A DNA stretch of 64,000 nucleotides from Rhytidiadelphus loreus (Eukaryota > Streptophyta > Bryopsida > Hypnales > Hylocomiaceae), in the NCBI GenBank assembly GCA_947034895.1, contig OX344763.1, forward strand, positions 2,606,501-2,670,500, read 5' to 3'. The position numbers and the translations under genes were made by a program. The notes beneath the pieces are model-generated. The model had not been told where the DNA came from. It saw only the letters and a list, made by a program, of their open reading frames with translations, and did not search any database. Position 1 is the first letter of the stretch. The number at the start of each line of letters is the position of its first letter. Positions 11,302-22,990 of the stretch are shown here, piece by piece.

Positions 11302-12226
11302 GGGCTAGGGAGGAATGACCCATGTATTACTTCATCTAAGGGTAAATGTAAAAATTGCCCCCTATTTGTGCCGCTTAAATTTTGTATTTCTTCATGACTT
11401 CTAGATAATGAGGGGCCTCTAATTGCAAATATGAATCCAAAATTTTCAAGTTTTATCATATGCAACAAATTAAAAAAATTCTAGTGTTTTCTACAAGGGT
11501 AAACATAGGGCAATCCTCCCTTGCCCAATCTAAGGCCCACTTTATACCAAGCCCAAATCCACTCCAGTAAGATAAGTGGTACCCCACTTTGTTGGAAGAG
11601 AATATTATGACACTAGGGGCCTATCAAAGATGAAAGTGAGGACCCTAGCTATGGTCTTAGTGTAAACTGAAAAGTGACCACCTAACAAGAATTTCCGAGT
11701 TACAACTATGGCCATGGGGACCATGTAATATTGATATCATCATCCTAATTCTTCTTTTGTTCACTTTTTCTTGCTTTTTTATACTATAGCATTACTAAAA
11801 CAATAATATTTTAAGACTTTCATTTTATATTTGTCATGGTCCCATGCATGATATTTGTTAGGCCTACTTCTTGAAATTGGTCAAGAATCTCTAACCCCAA
11901 AACCATAGCACCATTGTCTTCAAGGTTCGTGTACAATGCCATGTAGACTTACTATCCACCAAATTTTATTTTGACCATGGGCCTTCTTTTAACCAAAGTT
12001 GGAACACCTCTTACTTATCTACCAATCACATGGCACGGAATTCAAGTGGTCACATGGCTTAGGCTTGATGTAAACCAACCCTGAGTGAAATGTGACTCTC
12101 AATCTCATTCATGGGTTGATTTGAAGGCAAGATCTGGACTAATGTACTTTTTCTATTTGTTTTTATAATCAAAACCATCACTTTTCAAAACAAAAAAAAT
12201 GCTTCTTCTCCTACTGTAACTACTAC
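11302..12226. other. Intergenic DNA with a degraded MITE
   Basis: At about 11310-11520 there is a degenerate relative of the 9682-9908 MITE (shared words GGGCCTCTAATTGCAAATATGAAT and TTTTATCATATG). The remainder is AT-rich and without a recognisable gene. Confidence 0.4.
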
Positions 12227-12362
12227 TAAGGTAAACTATCCCATTCTAGACCAAATGGGAGCAAGCCCATTGCGAGCTAAATTATGTTAGTGGTGTACAT
12301 TTCAAAACTAGCCTACAATGGGGCTTACTCCCATTTGGTTTGGAATGGTGTGGTTTACCTTA
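12227..12362. mobile_element. 136-bp foldback MITE, TA-flanked
   Basis: TA-AGGTAAACTATCCCATTC at the left and its near-complement GAATGGTGTGGTTTACCT-TA at the right begin arms of about 45 bp with few mismatches. The arms continue through CCAAATGGGAG, leaving a loop of about 45 bp. TA flanks suggest a mariner/Stowaway type. A transcript would form a long hairpin. Its termini resemble those of the 41336-41879 element (AGGTAAACC). Confidence 0.7.
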
Positions 12363-14335
12363 CACTGCAAGCCACTCCTCGTACCACTATCAATTCCATT
12401 TTCAAAGGTCATAGGAATTCCTTAAGTTGCGAAGACACCAATATTTTTTCAAAATGTTCAAAAGTTCAAAACCAACAAAACTAATCGAAGGGTTAAGATC
12501 TACCCATCCAATGTCAACTTTTGAAATTTGATAGTTTTAGTTGATCATATTGCACAAAATTAGTCTTTCAGGTTATAAGCAACTTGTCAGAAAACCAAAT
12601 GTTGTGAAGCACTAGAAAAAACATTTGATAAGGTAGAACAACCCAATGTCACTTTAATCACCCAATTCCAACATCTACTAGATCCTCCCATTTGCATTAG
12701 TCATTCACTCATTACCATTGTGACAATGCACTTGGTAAGGGAACGCATCAACATGTTGTTTAGCATGGGGCTACCCACACTCTACTAATTTATTCCCAAC
12801 AAACTTTGAAAAATCACAAAAAATAAATTGTTTGAATGTCTTCATTTCACTTACAAATGTCTTCTCTCCAACTTTTCAATCTTTGAAAAATATGTGAGCT
12901 GACAAACAACTTTTCCAAGATATCTTGATAACAAATATGGGTGGTAATAGGTTAATCTACCTTAGTTATTGAAGTTACTGTATCAAATTACTACTACCAT
13001 TGTATGTCTATTTTCTACATATTAGAGATATCATGGAAGTTCAACTCTTGTTTCACATTGTGTTTTGAGCTCCTATAAGCAAGTGTAATTTAGTAATTAA
13101 TGGAATACATCACACCATAGAAGACTAATTGCACCCATATAAACTCAGTTTTTTAATCAATTCAAACATTATAAGCATAAAATAATAAATATGGTGGTTA
13201 GAAGTTGATCATGAGTGCATCGAACTTCAAAAGTTGCATGGGAAGCAAAGTAAAGTATATTTTTCATCAAAGTATTTTTCATGCATTTTTCAAAGTTGAA
13301 TAAATTATCAACTTCCAATTTGCATATCTCTTATTTTATAACTCTAATGTTTAATTTAATCAAAATGTTGAATATAACCTACACAAACAATACATATACA
13401 AATATCATATATCAAAAAATTCATACAAATGAATTAAACATATACAATAGGAGAAAAATCACAAAAATTGAAAATTCAACAAGTTTGTATTGGCTAAGCC
13501 TAACTTATGCAACCCATCCTTAAAAACTACCTACCATAGATCTAAGTTGAAGTGAACAAATAGATAACAACCCAAAATGAGATGTTGTTCATTAATTTGT
13601 CTATTTGTAGATGAAAAATGGAAGTTCCTCATGCACATTCTTCCCTTCCCTTTTAGACTATCCCTTGTGTAGATATACAAATTATGTACCATAGATCATT
13701 ACTATGTACTATATAGTAGTTGTAATAAAATATGCTTCAAAATGTGATGCTACGATAACTTAAATATTTTTAAATTATTAACTCTCAACATTCAAAATGT
13801 ACCTTATTGTAGGTCTCATGTTGTTTCTAAAATAACTACTAGTAAAGTACCCAGATATTTAATGTTACAGTTGAGGTATTGAAAGAGGTCAAGAAGGGGT
13901 ATTTTGTAAAAATAAGGTATAGCAAATGGATGTTGTCTTGTGCACATAATACTAAGTGGAACAAAATACATCTTTGCACCAAACAAGGAAACCAAACCAA
14001 TGTTGTTTTCAACATATTTTGACATTTTTTACACTCTTTTTTACACTTTTCAATATTCTTTTTGACATAAATATCAGATTTAGACTTAACTTTTTGACAA
14101 ATTTTTAGTACTAATTACTAAAGTGTCAAAGCCAAAAAAATTGCAATCTTTTTTTGACACATCCTTGTCAAAAATTGCCCAAAAATATCAAAAAATGTCA
14201 AAAAGATGTCAAAACAACATCTTTTTACTTATGGCATGTCCCTCATGTGTCACTGTGTGATGAGTTGGCATGATGTGACAACAAGTTGGTAAGCTAAATC
14301 AAGGTCATAAGATAGAAAGACCCAAAACCATTCAT
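12363..14335. other. AT-rich intergenic DNA
   Basis: No gene, RNA or clear element is recognised. Around 14015-14210 there is a loose foldback: TTTGACATTTTTTACAC near the left and AAAAAATGTCAAAAAGATGTC near the right, with several TTTTTGACA words between. It may be an old MITE. Confidence 0.4.
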
Positions 14336-15256
14336 TTTACCTCTAAAGTCCCAAGGCCTTTTCTTTGGCATCAAAAACCAATCAAAATATGTGTTTCAAT
14401 GTAAACAACAAAATTTTAAACATTATTTTTTTTTGCATATCCAACCAAAGGATCTTCTTGCACTGAACTGGTATAAGAATGAATAGAAGAAATTTTAGAA
14501 ACTTTGACCATATTGATCTCAAGATATAAACTTTTAAAGTGGAAAAACGAGTTATTTTACTCATAGCCTAAGTAGATTATAAGGCTTTGAATCCTTTTTT
14601 AACTAAGAATTTTTGTGCTACAAATTGTAAGTTAAAATTTTTATGTTGAAAAATTGTATTGAGAATTTGGAAAAAAAATTCAACAAAAATCCCTATAATT
14701 ATCATTCTTTAAAAATTTGTTAAGTAGGTGTAAGATAGAAGGAAAAACTAAATTGTTGGTAGTTCTAAGATGGAATTGAAACACACCAATTCCAACAATG
14801 AAATTGTTTTAGAATGTAGACTAATCCTATACAACTTTTTTTTATAGAAAAATTACTAAATCTAGGTTCAAAATTCAATACATTATTTTCTCAAAAATTT
14901 GCCAAGATTACCCCAAAACAAGAAGCTTCATAACTTTCACATCACTTGTTCAAATGGAATGAATCAGAGTTGTACATTCAAGTAGACAAAAATATAATCT
15001 ATAAGAATTTATTTTTTAAATAATTATTTTAAGTTTTTTTGTTTTTTATTTCCACCCTTGCTTATTTGGAGTTTTTACTGTAGCATAATTTTTGCTCCCA
15101 AGTTCCAATTGAAATAAAAATTATCTTTCCAAAAAGCTAATTAGTTTATCTATCTTGAAAAAAATATATAAAAACTTGCCTAAAATTGAGATCATAGGTA
15201 CTTGTCCAAACCTTCAAGAGTTCCTTAAGGGGGCTTCTGGGACTTTAGGCAGTAAA
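14336..15256. mobile_element. Relic of the TTAA element family
   Basis: The ends TTTACCTCTAAAGTCCC and (reverse complement of the right end) TTTACTGCCTAAAGTCCC are inverted. The interior (AACTTTCACATCACTTGTTC, CAAATGGAATGAATC, TTTTTGCTCCCAAGTTCCAATTGAAAT) clearly matches the intact element at 49808-50739. The TTAA flanks are degraded here, as expected for an old copy. It is non-coding. Confidence 0.55.
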
Positions 15257-15571
15257 TTGATGTCTATATATAAAGTCAAAATTATGTTTACTTTTCAAAA
15301 AAATAATATATATATAATTTATTTTTAAAATTTCATGGAAATTTTAAAAGTCAAGTTTGAAATATCTTGAGGAATATATTTGAAGGACCTTCAAAATGAC
15401 CCAAAATCATTTTGTATAGGCTTTTATTACTTCACAACCATATAGCTATATAGAATGAAGAGAAGTTTAATTCAATTTTGTCAATGAACCAATTTCAATT
15501 TTGGAGTTTTAATTACAAGATTTTAGTAAATTGGATGCGGACTAAGATGATAAAAGGGGGTATTTTTGAAG

Positions 15572-16860
15572 ACCAAGTTGGAAGTAGTATGTGGTGAATT
15601 GTCCAGCTTACCTAGTAAGAAATATCACATGAACAAGATTTAAAAAAAGATGTATTCTTTTCTACCGAATTGGTAGTTCCTTCCAAGTTGGTAGTTTCTT
15701 CACCCACTGCTCAGATAGCATGCAAGTCCAGCCTTCCAATTTAACTGTATTGTTTTGTAAACTCTTTTTCACAATTAATACAATTTTGAAAGTTAAGTTG
15801 CCTAGTTTGAATAAGTGTATGATTTGTGTGTGTAAATTATGAGTTTATTCTGATGTGATTTTGTATTTGATGTGTCAAGTTGGATATTGTGATATGGGGG
15901 TCATGTGCTTATTGGAGTAATACAGTGTTGTGTATGAATGTATTTTTGAAACAGTTGGAAATTGTGTTGTATGGGATGTGGTGTGCCTGGTTGGAGTTGT
16001 TGAAATTATAAGATTGGATGCTTGGTTGTTGTCGTCGTTGTAGTCCAGTTGATAAAAGGAATATTAATTCACGTTGAAATTGATGTGTTTGAGAGTATAA
16101 GGTGTAATTGAGATAAATTGTGGTTGTATAATTAAATGGTGTCTTGTTGTCCAAGTTAGGAATTGGAATTAGTTAATGAAGCTATTGACAGCTTGAGATT
16201 GTAGATAGATGAATATGTTGATGGAAATTTCTGCATTTGAGTTTATCCAGTTGGTTCATGAGTCAGTTCTAACTGTAACTTTGTAAATGAATCCAATTTC
16301 GGGAGTGATTTTCTGTTGAGTGGAATTGTGAAAATCTCTTTATAAGTTGTAAACCAAATTAAAAAAATTTGAGGAGAGTGATTCCCAAATGATTTGTTAA
16401 GTTATAAATATAGCCTTGTTATGTGCTGAGTGGAAGACATATGTTCCAGTTAGGAATTTGATGTGATATGAATTACAGAATACAAGTATAAAAGTGTAGA
16501 AAATCCCAAGTTGGTGAGAAGTAGCTGAAGAAATTATATCCAATTGAGCTATTGTTGGTTGTACTGGAACAAAGGTTTTGACAAGCCAATTTGGAGTCAA
16601 GCTACCCAATGTTGTTGTAAAGATTCCAAGCAAGTTGGAAGTTCAAGAGCCCCTATAATGTTGAATGCAAAACAAGACAACTGGTGAGAAGATCACAAGT
16701 TGTGAATAATAAAAGAGAGTAAAAAGAGTCAAATCGGAAGATAATGTCACCTAATCCTTTGTGGCCTTTAAGAGTGGAGAGTAGGTTGTAATTAGGCCTA
16801 GTTGGTGAGGAATTCAAATTGGAAATCTTTAAGTTGTGCTTGGTTGGTTTCTAAAGTAAT
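15572..16860. repeat. Island of dispersed CCAAGTTGG-like words
   Basis: Words of the form CCAAGTTGG, CCAGTTGG or CTAGTTGG, often followed by AA, TA or TGAG, appear about 14 times (for example near 15573, 15683, 15875, 15952, 16246, 16505, 16630 and 16797). They sit in otherwise non-repetitive T/G-biased sequence. The layout resembles the GACAAWTTGTC island at 7240-9373, but the motif is different and looser. No coding frame with a recognisable domain lies here. Confidence 0.45.
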
Positions 16861-18483
16861 AAATAAATCTAAATCTACAGGCCCAAATATAAGGTTGGTG
16901 TATGGTCTTCAACTAAGTCGGTCTACAGTCATATTAGTTAACACTTCACAAGATTCTACTTGACAACATTAAGGGATGGACAAATTAATAAATACTTCTA
17001 CTTTACCATGTCTTCTCAATACATGCTTAAGATTTTCTATTTCTCATATGAAAGCTATAAAATTCAAAATTTAGAGAGTAGAAGATAGGTTACCTTTTCA
17101 AATAGTTCTAATGTTATAACTTTATTGCGGCATCAATGTGGGGCAAGATTGACACTCCTTTGCCAAATATTGAATTTTCCCTAGAATATAAGGTTTGACA
17201 TATGGTTTGACATAATTATTTTTTCAAACAAAAATTTGAAATAAAAAAATCCTAGATTTTTTGGCATCTATTAGTAGAATTATTTTTCCTATAAACTTGC
17301 TCCATAGATATGGTAATTATCAATTTTAGAAAGATTCATTTGCCTTTTATGATCTTCTAGGAGAGATATTCCCTTTCCTAGTGAGGTGTCATGAAGGACC
17401 AAAACAACAAAATGTTTGGGTGATACTACTTCTATCTTGAAATTATTGTCCACAATTTTGGATGATATATGAATAAATTATGAATTTTACAATGTTGAAA
17501 ATAAATATATCCAAATCAATCTCAATCTCTTAGACTCAAGATACTTTTTTATTTATAGCAAGAATATATGTGTTACAAACTAGTTATGATTATGGGCAAT
17601 TATCCCAAAGTAAGTGTTCTTGTAATTGACTTTGATAATAATTGAGCATGCTTACTATTATGAAACATGAATCATTTTTATTGAATATTATTGTAGGCAT
17701 ATAAAAGAGGATTCAAATAAGAAAACCTTTCAAAATATGTGATGTGAGATTTTTTGAGAGAGGTTATAGATTTCTTTAAGATTCATCAATCTTGTAACAA
17801 AAAAATAGGATATTTTTAATGTTTGGGACTTCAAATGCTTATAACTCATAGCACGTTGTCGTGTTGAGAGAATTTGCTTTGGGAAATCACAAGGATTCTG
17901 GCTGTGATTGGGAATAGTTTGCTATAGAGTTCAGTCAAATATTTTGGTCTTCAATCTTCAATTTTCAAACCCTCTTCATTGGCCTATCCTATAGTGGCTC
18001 TATTAGGGTCAAGATAAAGGTAGGTGATAAGAACCCACGGCCTTGGACGAGTAAAACAGGACGGCCAAACCACAAGTTGACCGTTTGAAAAATTGGCTCT
18101 TAGACTTCAAACCCATGGTGACTAGTAAGCGAGCTTTACCAATAGAAACCATATAAAAGGTCAACCATGTGGATGATCAATCCCACTTCATTGCCACAAA
18201 CACAAAATAGGACTAATACTGAATCACCACATAGCCCACAATAAAGTTTACAATGCAGAAATGAAAAATAATGAGCCTCCTAAACTGGCTAGGAATAACA
18301 AGTTACAACATACAAATCTTTATGTTTTTATGTCTTCATATCTTCAACTCTTCAAACCTTGAAATCTTCAAGAAATGTAGAATGGAACTTGAAACCAAAC
18401 TCTAGTCTAGCTGCGTTCTTTGATCTATTGTAAAAACGGCTCCAACCTCCAAATGGTAATTGCGTTAGTAATTTGGAAAGATA
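16861..18483. other. AT-rich intergenic DNA
   Basis: No gene, structured RNA or repeat boundary could be supported. A less AT-rich patch near 18020-18140 (CGGCCTTGGACGAG, GGACGGCCAAACC) has no open frame of note. Confidence 0.35.
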
Positions 18484-19000
18484 ATGAGATAATATAACAC
18501 TTTCAAAATTTCAAATTGATCTAAGATACTATCCAAAAGTTATAGACAAACGAAGTCTCGGCCTTCTCTTTTGAAAGGCAACAGACCTCTCCTATCTCAA
18601 AATCCTATATCTTCTTCAATTTTTGCTCAAATCCCAAATATAACATTTTCTTAGAAAGCTAAACTTACAAAATAACTTCTCCTCAAATTTCAAATTTATC
18701 TAAGATACTATCCAAAAGATATAGATAAGCAAAGTCTCGGCCTTCTCTTTTGAAAGGCAACAAACCCCTCCTCCCTTAGTACTCTATAACTTCTTCCATA
18801 CTTCTTCAAATCTCAAGTGTAAAGCTTCATAAAAATCTTAACATCACAAATTGTTTTCTCTCAAAATTTCACTCAAAGATGCTTACTTGAACAAGAGTCA
18901 TGAGTCTTGAAAATCTCAATTGCTTTCGTTGGGTAGCGACAAACTCCATCACCTTCAAACTCTCATAACTTTTTCAATACAAACTCAAATCAAGCTTGAA
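18484..19000. repeat. About 180-bp direct repeats, two clear copies and one diverged
   Basis: GTCTCGGCCTTCTCTTTTGA followed by AAGGCAAC begins at 18555 and again at 18734, a period of 179 bp. The flanking TCTAAGATACTATCCAAAAG is shared. A third, diverged unit with GGGTAGCGACAAACTC follows near 18930. This is an old tandem array with no coding signal. Confidence 0.6.
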
Positions 19001-19329
19001 AATTCATTTTGAAAATTCAATCTTACAAAGAAAAACTCTTCCAAATTTCATTACAAAATCATTGATACAAAAAAAGATATCATCAATCAAAATTCGGGTT
19101 CTCACCCTTCTTTTCTCCCACACATCTCATAACAAATAAAACCCAACTCCTCCACATAAACACCCCTCAAAATAAGGTAAAAGATGTTGGCCTACCTTCT
19201 AAACTCCTAAAATAAGAGGAATCCATCTAAAATACATCAAATGGGCCTCCTTATCCTCTATTGGTTCTAAAAAAACAATCAAAGGTAAGTTCCTATTTAT
19301 TTTTCTAAAATCAACGAACCCCAAAGGTC

Positions 19330-19898
19330 TAAACTAGTAGGCATATCACTTCTATTCTTCTATCTTTCAACTCCGAATACAAAAAATAATACAAAAAATT
19401 TAAATTAGCTAAAGAACTCCAATTCAAATTAAACGGAGGTAAAAACTGAAGTCGAAGAAGAGCGCTACTCCATTTGTAAGAATTTGAGGATGCGTTTGAT
19501 AGTGTTTGCCATATAATATGCATGTTTGGCCTTTGTTAAAAGATTCATTGACCCTTCTCTGTCTAGCCTCATCATACAAAAATACTAATCTTCGTTCAGA
19601 CTCTTGTAACTTGCCAGAGAACTTGCCTCAAATGTCACATCTTGAGTGCCATGTTCAACACATCCTCCTTGAAGTAAAATCACCAAGCCTTGCACCAAGT
19701 CCAAGCGTTTCTATCAAGATTTTCATGCCAACGTTGCTCTATACGAGGTTTATTTAGTGAACGAGAAGGTCCAGCTTTATCTCGTAGATGGTATGACAAT
19801 GGTGAAGAAAATGTTGGCTGAGATGGTTGAATTGGCAATTGCGATAAGGAAAGCTCTAATTTTGCCTCTAGATCCGCCTTTGAATCTTGCGACTCCAT
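19330..19898 (-). pseudogene. Possible decayed protein-coding segment, unknown family
   Basis: On the minus strand an ATG at 19898 opens 72 codons (to 19680) of compositionally normal protein rich in Ser, Pro, Leu and charged residues. Downstream, in an interrupted frame, the translation contains ESERRLVFLYDEARQRRVNE, which looks like real charged, helical protein and not like random AT-rich frames. Stops and frame changes separate the pieces. It could be the remains of a retroelement gag-like gene or of a host gene. No diagnostic motif (zinc knuckle, protease or RT) is visible, so the family is not named. Confidence 0.3.
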
Positions 19899-20099
19899 AA
19901 AAACCTTTCAGTTTGACATTGCAATTTGAAAAGTCGAACTTCAAAACTAACTATAGATTCTATAAAATCGAGAATAACTCTAGACTATTGAAATTTGTCA
20001 AAGGTTTCTATACTATTAACAACTCTATTGGTAACAAGTGTCAACTTGAAGCCACTCGACATGTCATCTTAAAGCTTCCTTCTCTAAATTCTTAGAACC

Positions 20100-21895
20100 T
20101 CTTCAAAATACAAAATAAATATATATTTTAAATAATGTACAAATGTACAACACAACAACGTGAAAAGGTCATATAAAAGAATCACTATGCAAATATACAC
20201 ATTAGTCATGTGGCTTCAAAATTTCATAGCTTTTGTCAATTGACCTCATGTGAATGACATCAAAATTTCATGATTTTTGTGTACCTCTCAACTTATGGAC
20301 TCCATATTTGTCAATACAAAAATATTTAAAATATATATGCACACTCCCACATTACAAACTTATTACAAAAAAGAAAAATTACTTGAACTAATTCCCACAC
20401 TGAAAATTTAAGCTTATAAACTCTCTAACTTTGGTAAATCTGAAATAATACCGCAATCAATGCCTTGACTTGTAAGTGAGTGGTGTATCTTTTTATCGGG
20501 AATCTAAAAAAAGATTCTTTACTTGGTTGTTGCTACAATTTGATTTTGGTGAGCTACAATTTTTTTTAAATACATGGATAATTTCCATTGCAAGGGAAAA
20601 AAGTACAATGAACCAGGGGCAAAGCTCCAACAACTTTTTTTACATTTTCAAAGGATGTGCCATAGCACAAGGCACAATATAAATGATGTTCAATAGCATA
20701 AAAATCATGTAACTATGGATATCAAAGGAAACATGTGCATGTCACAAAAGAAGTCTTTCTAAACTTTAGACTGGATACAACACAATGAATGTGTCATAAT
20801 TCTGAACCACTACAAAGTTGACACGTGACAGTGATGTCATAGCTGATGTCATCCAAAGAATGAATGAAAAATTAGCTTATGTGGCATTGCTTGCCCTATT
20901 ATTGTTGAAGTGGTGCACACATTGTAGCCACATGGCAACTTCTTAACATCTTGAAAGACCATATTTTCTAAGACATTTTCTTAAATCTTCTTCAAATCCA
21001 ACCATGTTTTTGTGATTTTACATATTTTTTGGCATGTCAACCTTTGACATATGTTTTTTGATACCCAAGTGGACGTGACTGACGTCCAAAAAATCACAAC
21101 TATCATGTTATAGACTGTCACAAAAATGTGGGTTTCTTCTAGTACTCACTCTAATCCTCTTTTCTATTTATGTATCCAATTATTATGACTAATAGTGGAG
21201 GGAGGATCGGTTGCAAACATGGCTATGATGACATGTTGTTTGAAGAAGGCAAACTTCCTATATAGGTCCACCATGCTGAACACCTTGGCAAGTACAGTAA
21301 CATACTATTTGATCAACAATCCATTAGGGTTAAGGTAGAAGGTGCAAGAAGCGTTCATATAAGGAAAAAAGGCATCTATAGAGAAGTTGGTGCATGAAAT
21401 ATTTTTCAAAGAAATTTTGGTAGGGAGAGAAATGAGGAACACTTCTTTTGAGATTTTAATTAGAGATTTCAAAGTTGGAATGAATTTAATATGCTTATTG
21501 AAAGTGGAAGGTGCCTTGGGCACTATTTATGGTCGTAGGGTACAACAATAATCTTCAAAAACGGGGGTTTCAATAGAGTTGTTTAGTGCATAAATAGAAA
21601 AATTGGATGGTATGAATACTCATATCAATAGTAAAAGCGTGCACTTAATGCCAAAAATGATGCCACAAGAATGCTTTATCTATACATAGATAGATAGATA
21701 TCCAACTATGCAAGTGTGTTAGGGACCCCAATTTAGCCGTTGGGCCATTTGTGCTAACAAATGTCCCTTGTAGGTAGCATTTTCATCAAAGGGAAAGGTT
21801 GTTGGTGACCATTTCAAATTTTTGCCTCTGTTACCATAATTAACATTAGCGCCTTCACCAAATTTGAACTTCTTGCTTGGCAGATAGAGCTAGAG
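20100..21895. other. AT-rich intergenic DNA, possible transposon debris
   Basis: No intact gene is recognised. A minus-strand frame at 21305-21523 (72 codons) is open but has no known domain. CACTACAAAG near 20808 and TTTCTTCTAGTA near 21136 faintly resemble CACTA ends but do not pair with each other. Confidence 0.3.
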
Positions 21896-21900
21896 CTACT

Positions 21901-22217
21901 GCATTCCCACCAAGTTCATTTCAAATGTCCTGCCCTTGTCGCCATTAGCTAAATCGCCTCCTTCTTTTCAACAACTATTTGTTGTAAGCTTCATCATTGT
22001 AAGTTTAAGTAGCTACAATTGTGGAGGACGCATCTTTAATGAGTGTGTCATAGACCTGTTGCATTCTCACCAAGTTCATTTCAAATGTCCCGCCTTTGTT
22101 GCCATTAGCTAAATCGCCTCCTTTTCAACAACTATTTGTTGTAAGCTTCATCATTATAAGTTCAAGCAACAACAATTGTGGAGGACGCATCTTCAGTGAG
22201 TGTGTCATAGACCTACT
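21901..22217. repeat. 160-bp tandem duplication beside the first CACTA element
   Basis: GCATTCYCACCAAGTTCATT begins at 21901 and again at 22061. Both units run through AGCTAAATCGCCTCC, TTTCAACAACTATTTGTTGTA, GTGGAGGACGCATCTT and GTGTGTCATAGACCT. The second unit is a few bases shorter. The copies are about 90% alike by eye. It is non-coding. Confidence 0.8.
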
Positions 22218-22307
22218 GCATTGTTGGGTGGTAATTTGCAATGCTAGTAGGTCAAGTCGTCCCTTCTTCTCGTCACTTTAGTTCATTTATGCATTTTTTT
22301 TCCAATT

Positions 22308-22310
22308 CTC
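22308..22310. other. Target-site duplication CTC (left) of CACTA copy 1
   Basis: CTC here and CTC at 25817-25819 flank the element exactly, as expected of the 3-bp duplication made by CACTA transposases. Confidence 0.85.
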
Positions 22311-22534
22311 CACTAGTAGAAAATTGTGTCCAAATCAACAGAAAATCATCAAAAACTTGTTGATTTGAATACTGCATTGACCATTTTTACATTTTTTTGT
22401 TGATTTGAGCCCAAGCTAACACAATGGTTAACAAATTTTTGTTGATTTGAGCACAAGTTAACAAAATGGTTTAACAAATTTTTGTTCATGTGAATAGTGC
22501 AACAACCAAATCAACATGTTTTTGTTCAATGTTT

Positions 22535-22990
22535 TAGGGTTGTGTTGGGGTTGTTTTAGGGTTGTTTTAGGGTTGTTTTGAGGTTGTTTTGGGGGTTGTT
22601 TTGAGGTTGTTTTGGGGTTGTTTTGGGGTTGTTTTGAGGTTGTTTTAGGGTTGTTTTGGGGGTTGTTTTGGGGGTTATTTTGAGGTTGTTTTGGGGTTGT
22701 TTGGGAGTTGTTTGGGGGGTTGTTTGGGAGTTGTTTGGGGGGTTGTTTGGGGGGTTGTTTGGGGGGTTGTTTGGGGGGTGGTTTGGGGGTTGTTTGGGGG
22801 TTGTTTGGGGGTTGTTTGGGGGTTGTTTGGGGGGTTGTTTGGGGGTTGTTTGGGAGGTTGTTTGAGGGTTGTTTGGGGGGTTGTTTTGGGGTTGTTTGGG
22901 ATTGATTTGGGGGTTGTTTGGGGGGTTGATTTGGAGGTTGTTTTGAGGTTGATTTTGGAGTTGTTTTGGGGTTGATTTGGGGAGGTTTGA
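22535..22990. repeat. G-rich GGTTGTTTGGGG minisatellite in CACTA copy 1
   Basis: Units of 9-12 bp (GGTTGTTTTGGG, GGGGTTGTTTGG and shorter variants) repeat about 40 times. The plus strand has dense runs of three to six G, so it could form G-quadruplexes. Because the unit contains no stop in most frames, it creates long Pro/Thr/Asn/Gln- or Gly/Val/Phe/Leu-rich open frames on both strands. These should not be called genes. Confidence 0.9.

Noticed and set aside
12607..21150. Possible 8.5-kb CACTA element between CACTAGAAAAAAC and TTTCTTCTAGTA
   Set aside because: The flanking trinucleotides do not match (AAG and CTC), and the subterminal sequences do not pair or share repeats.
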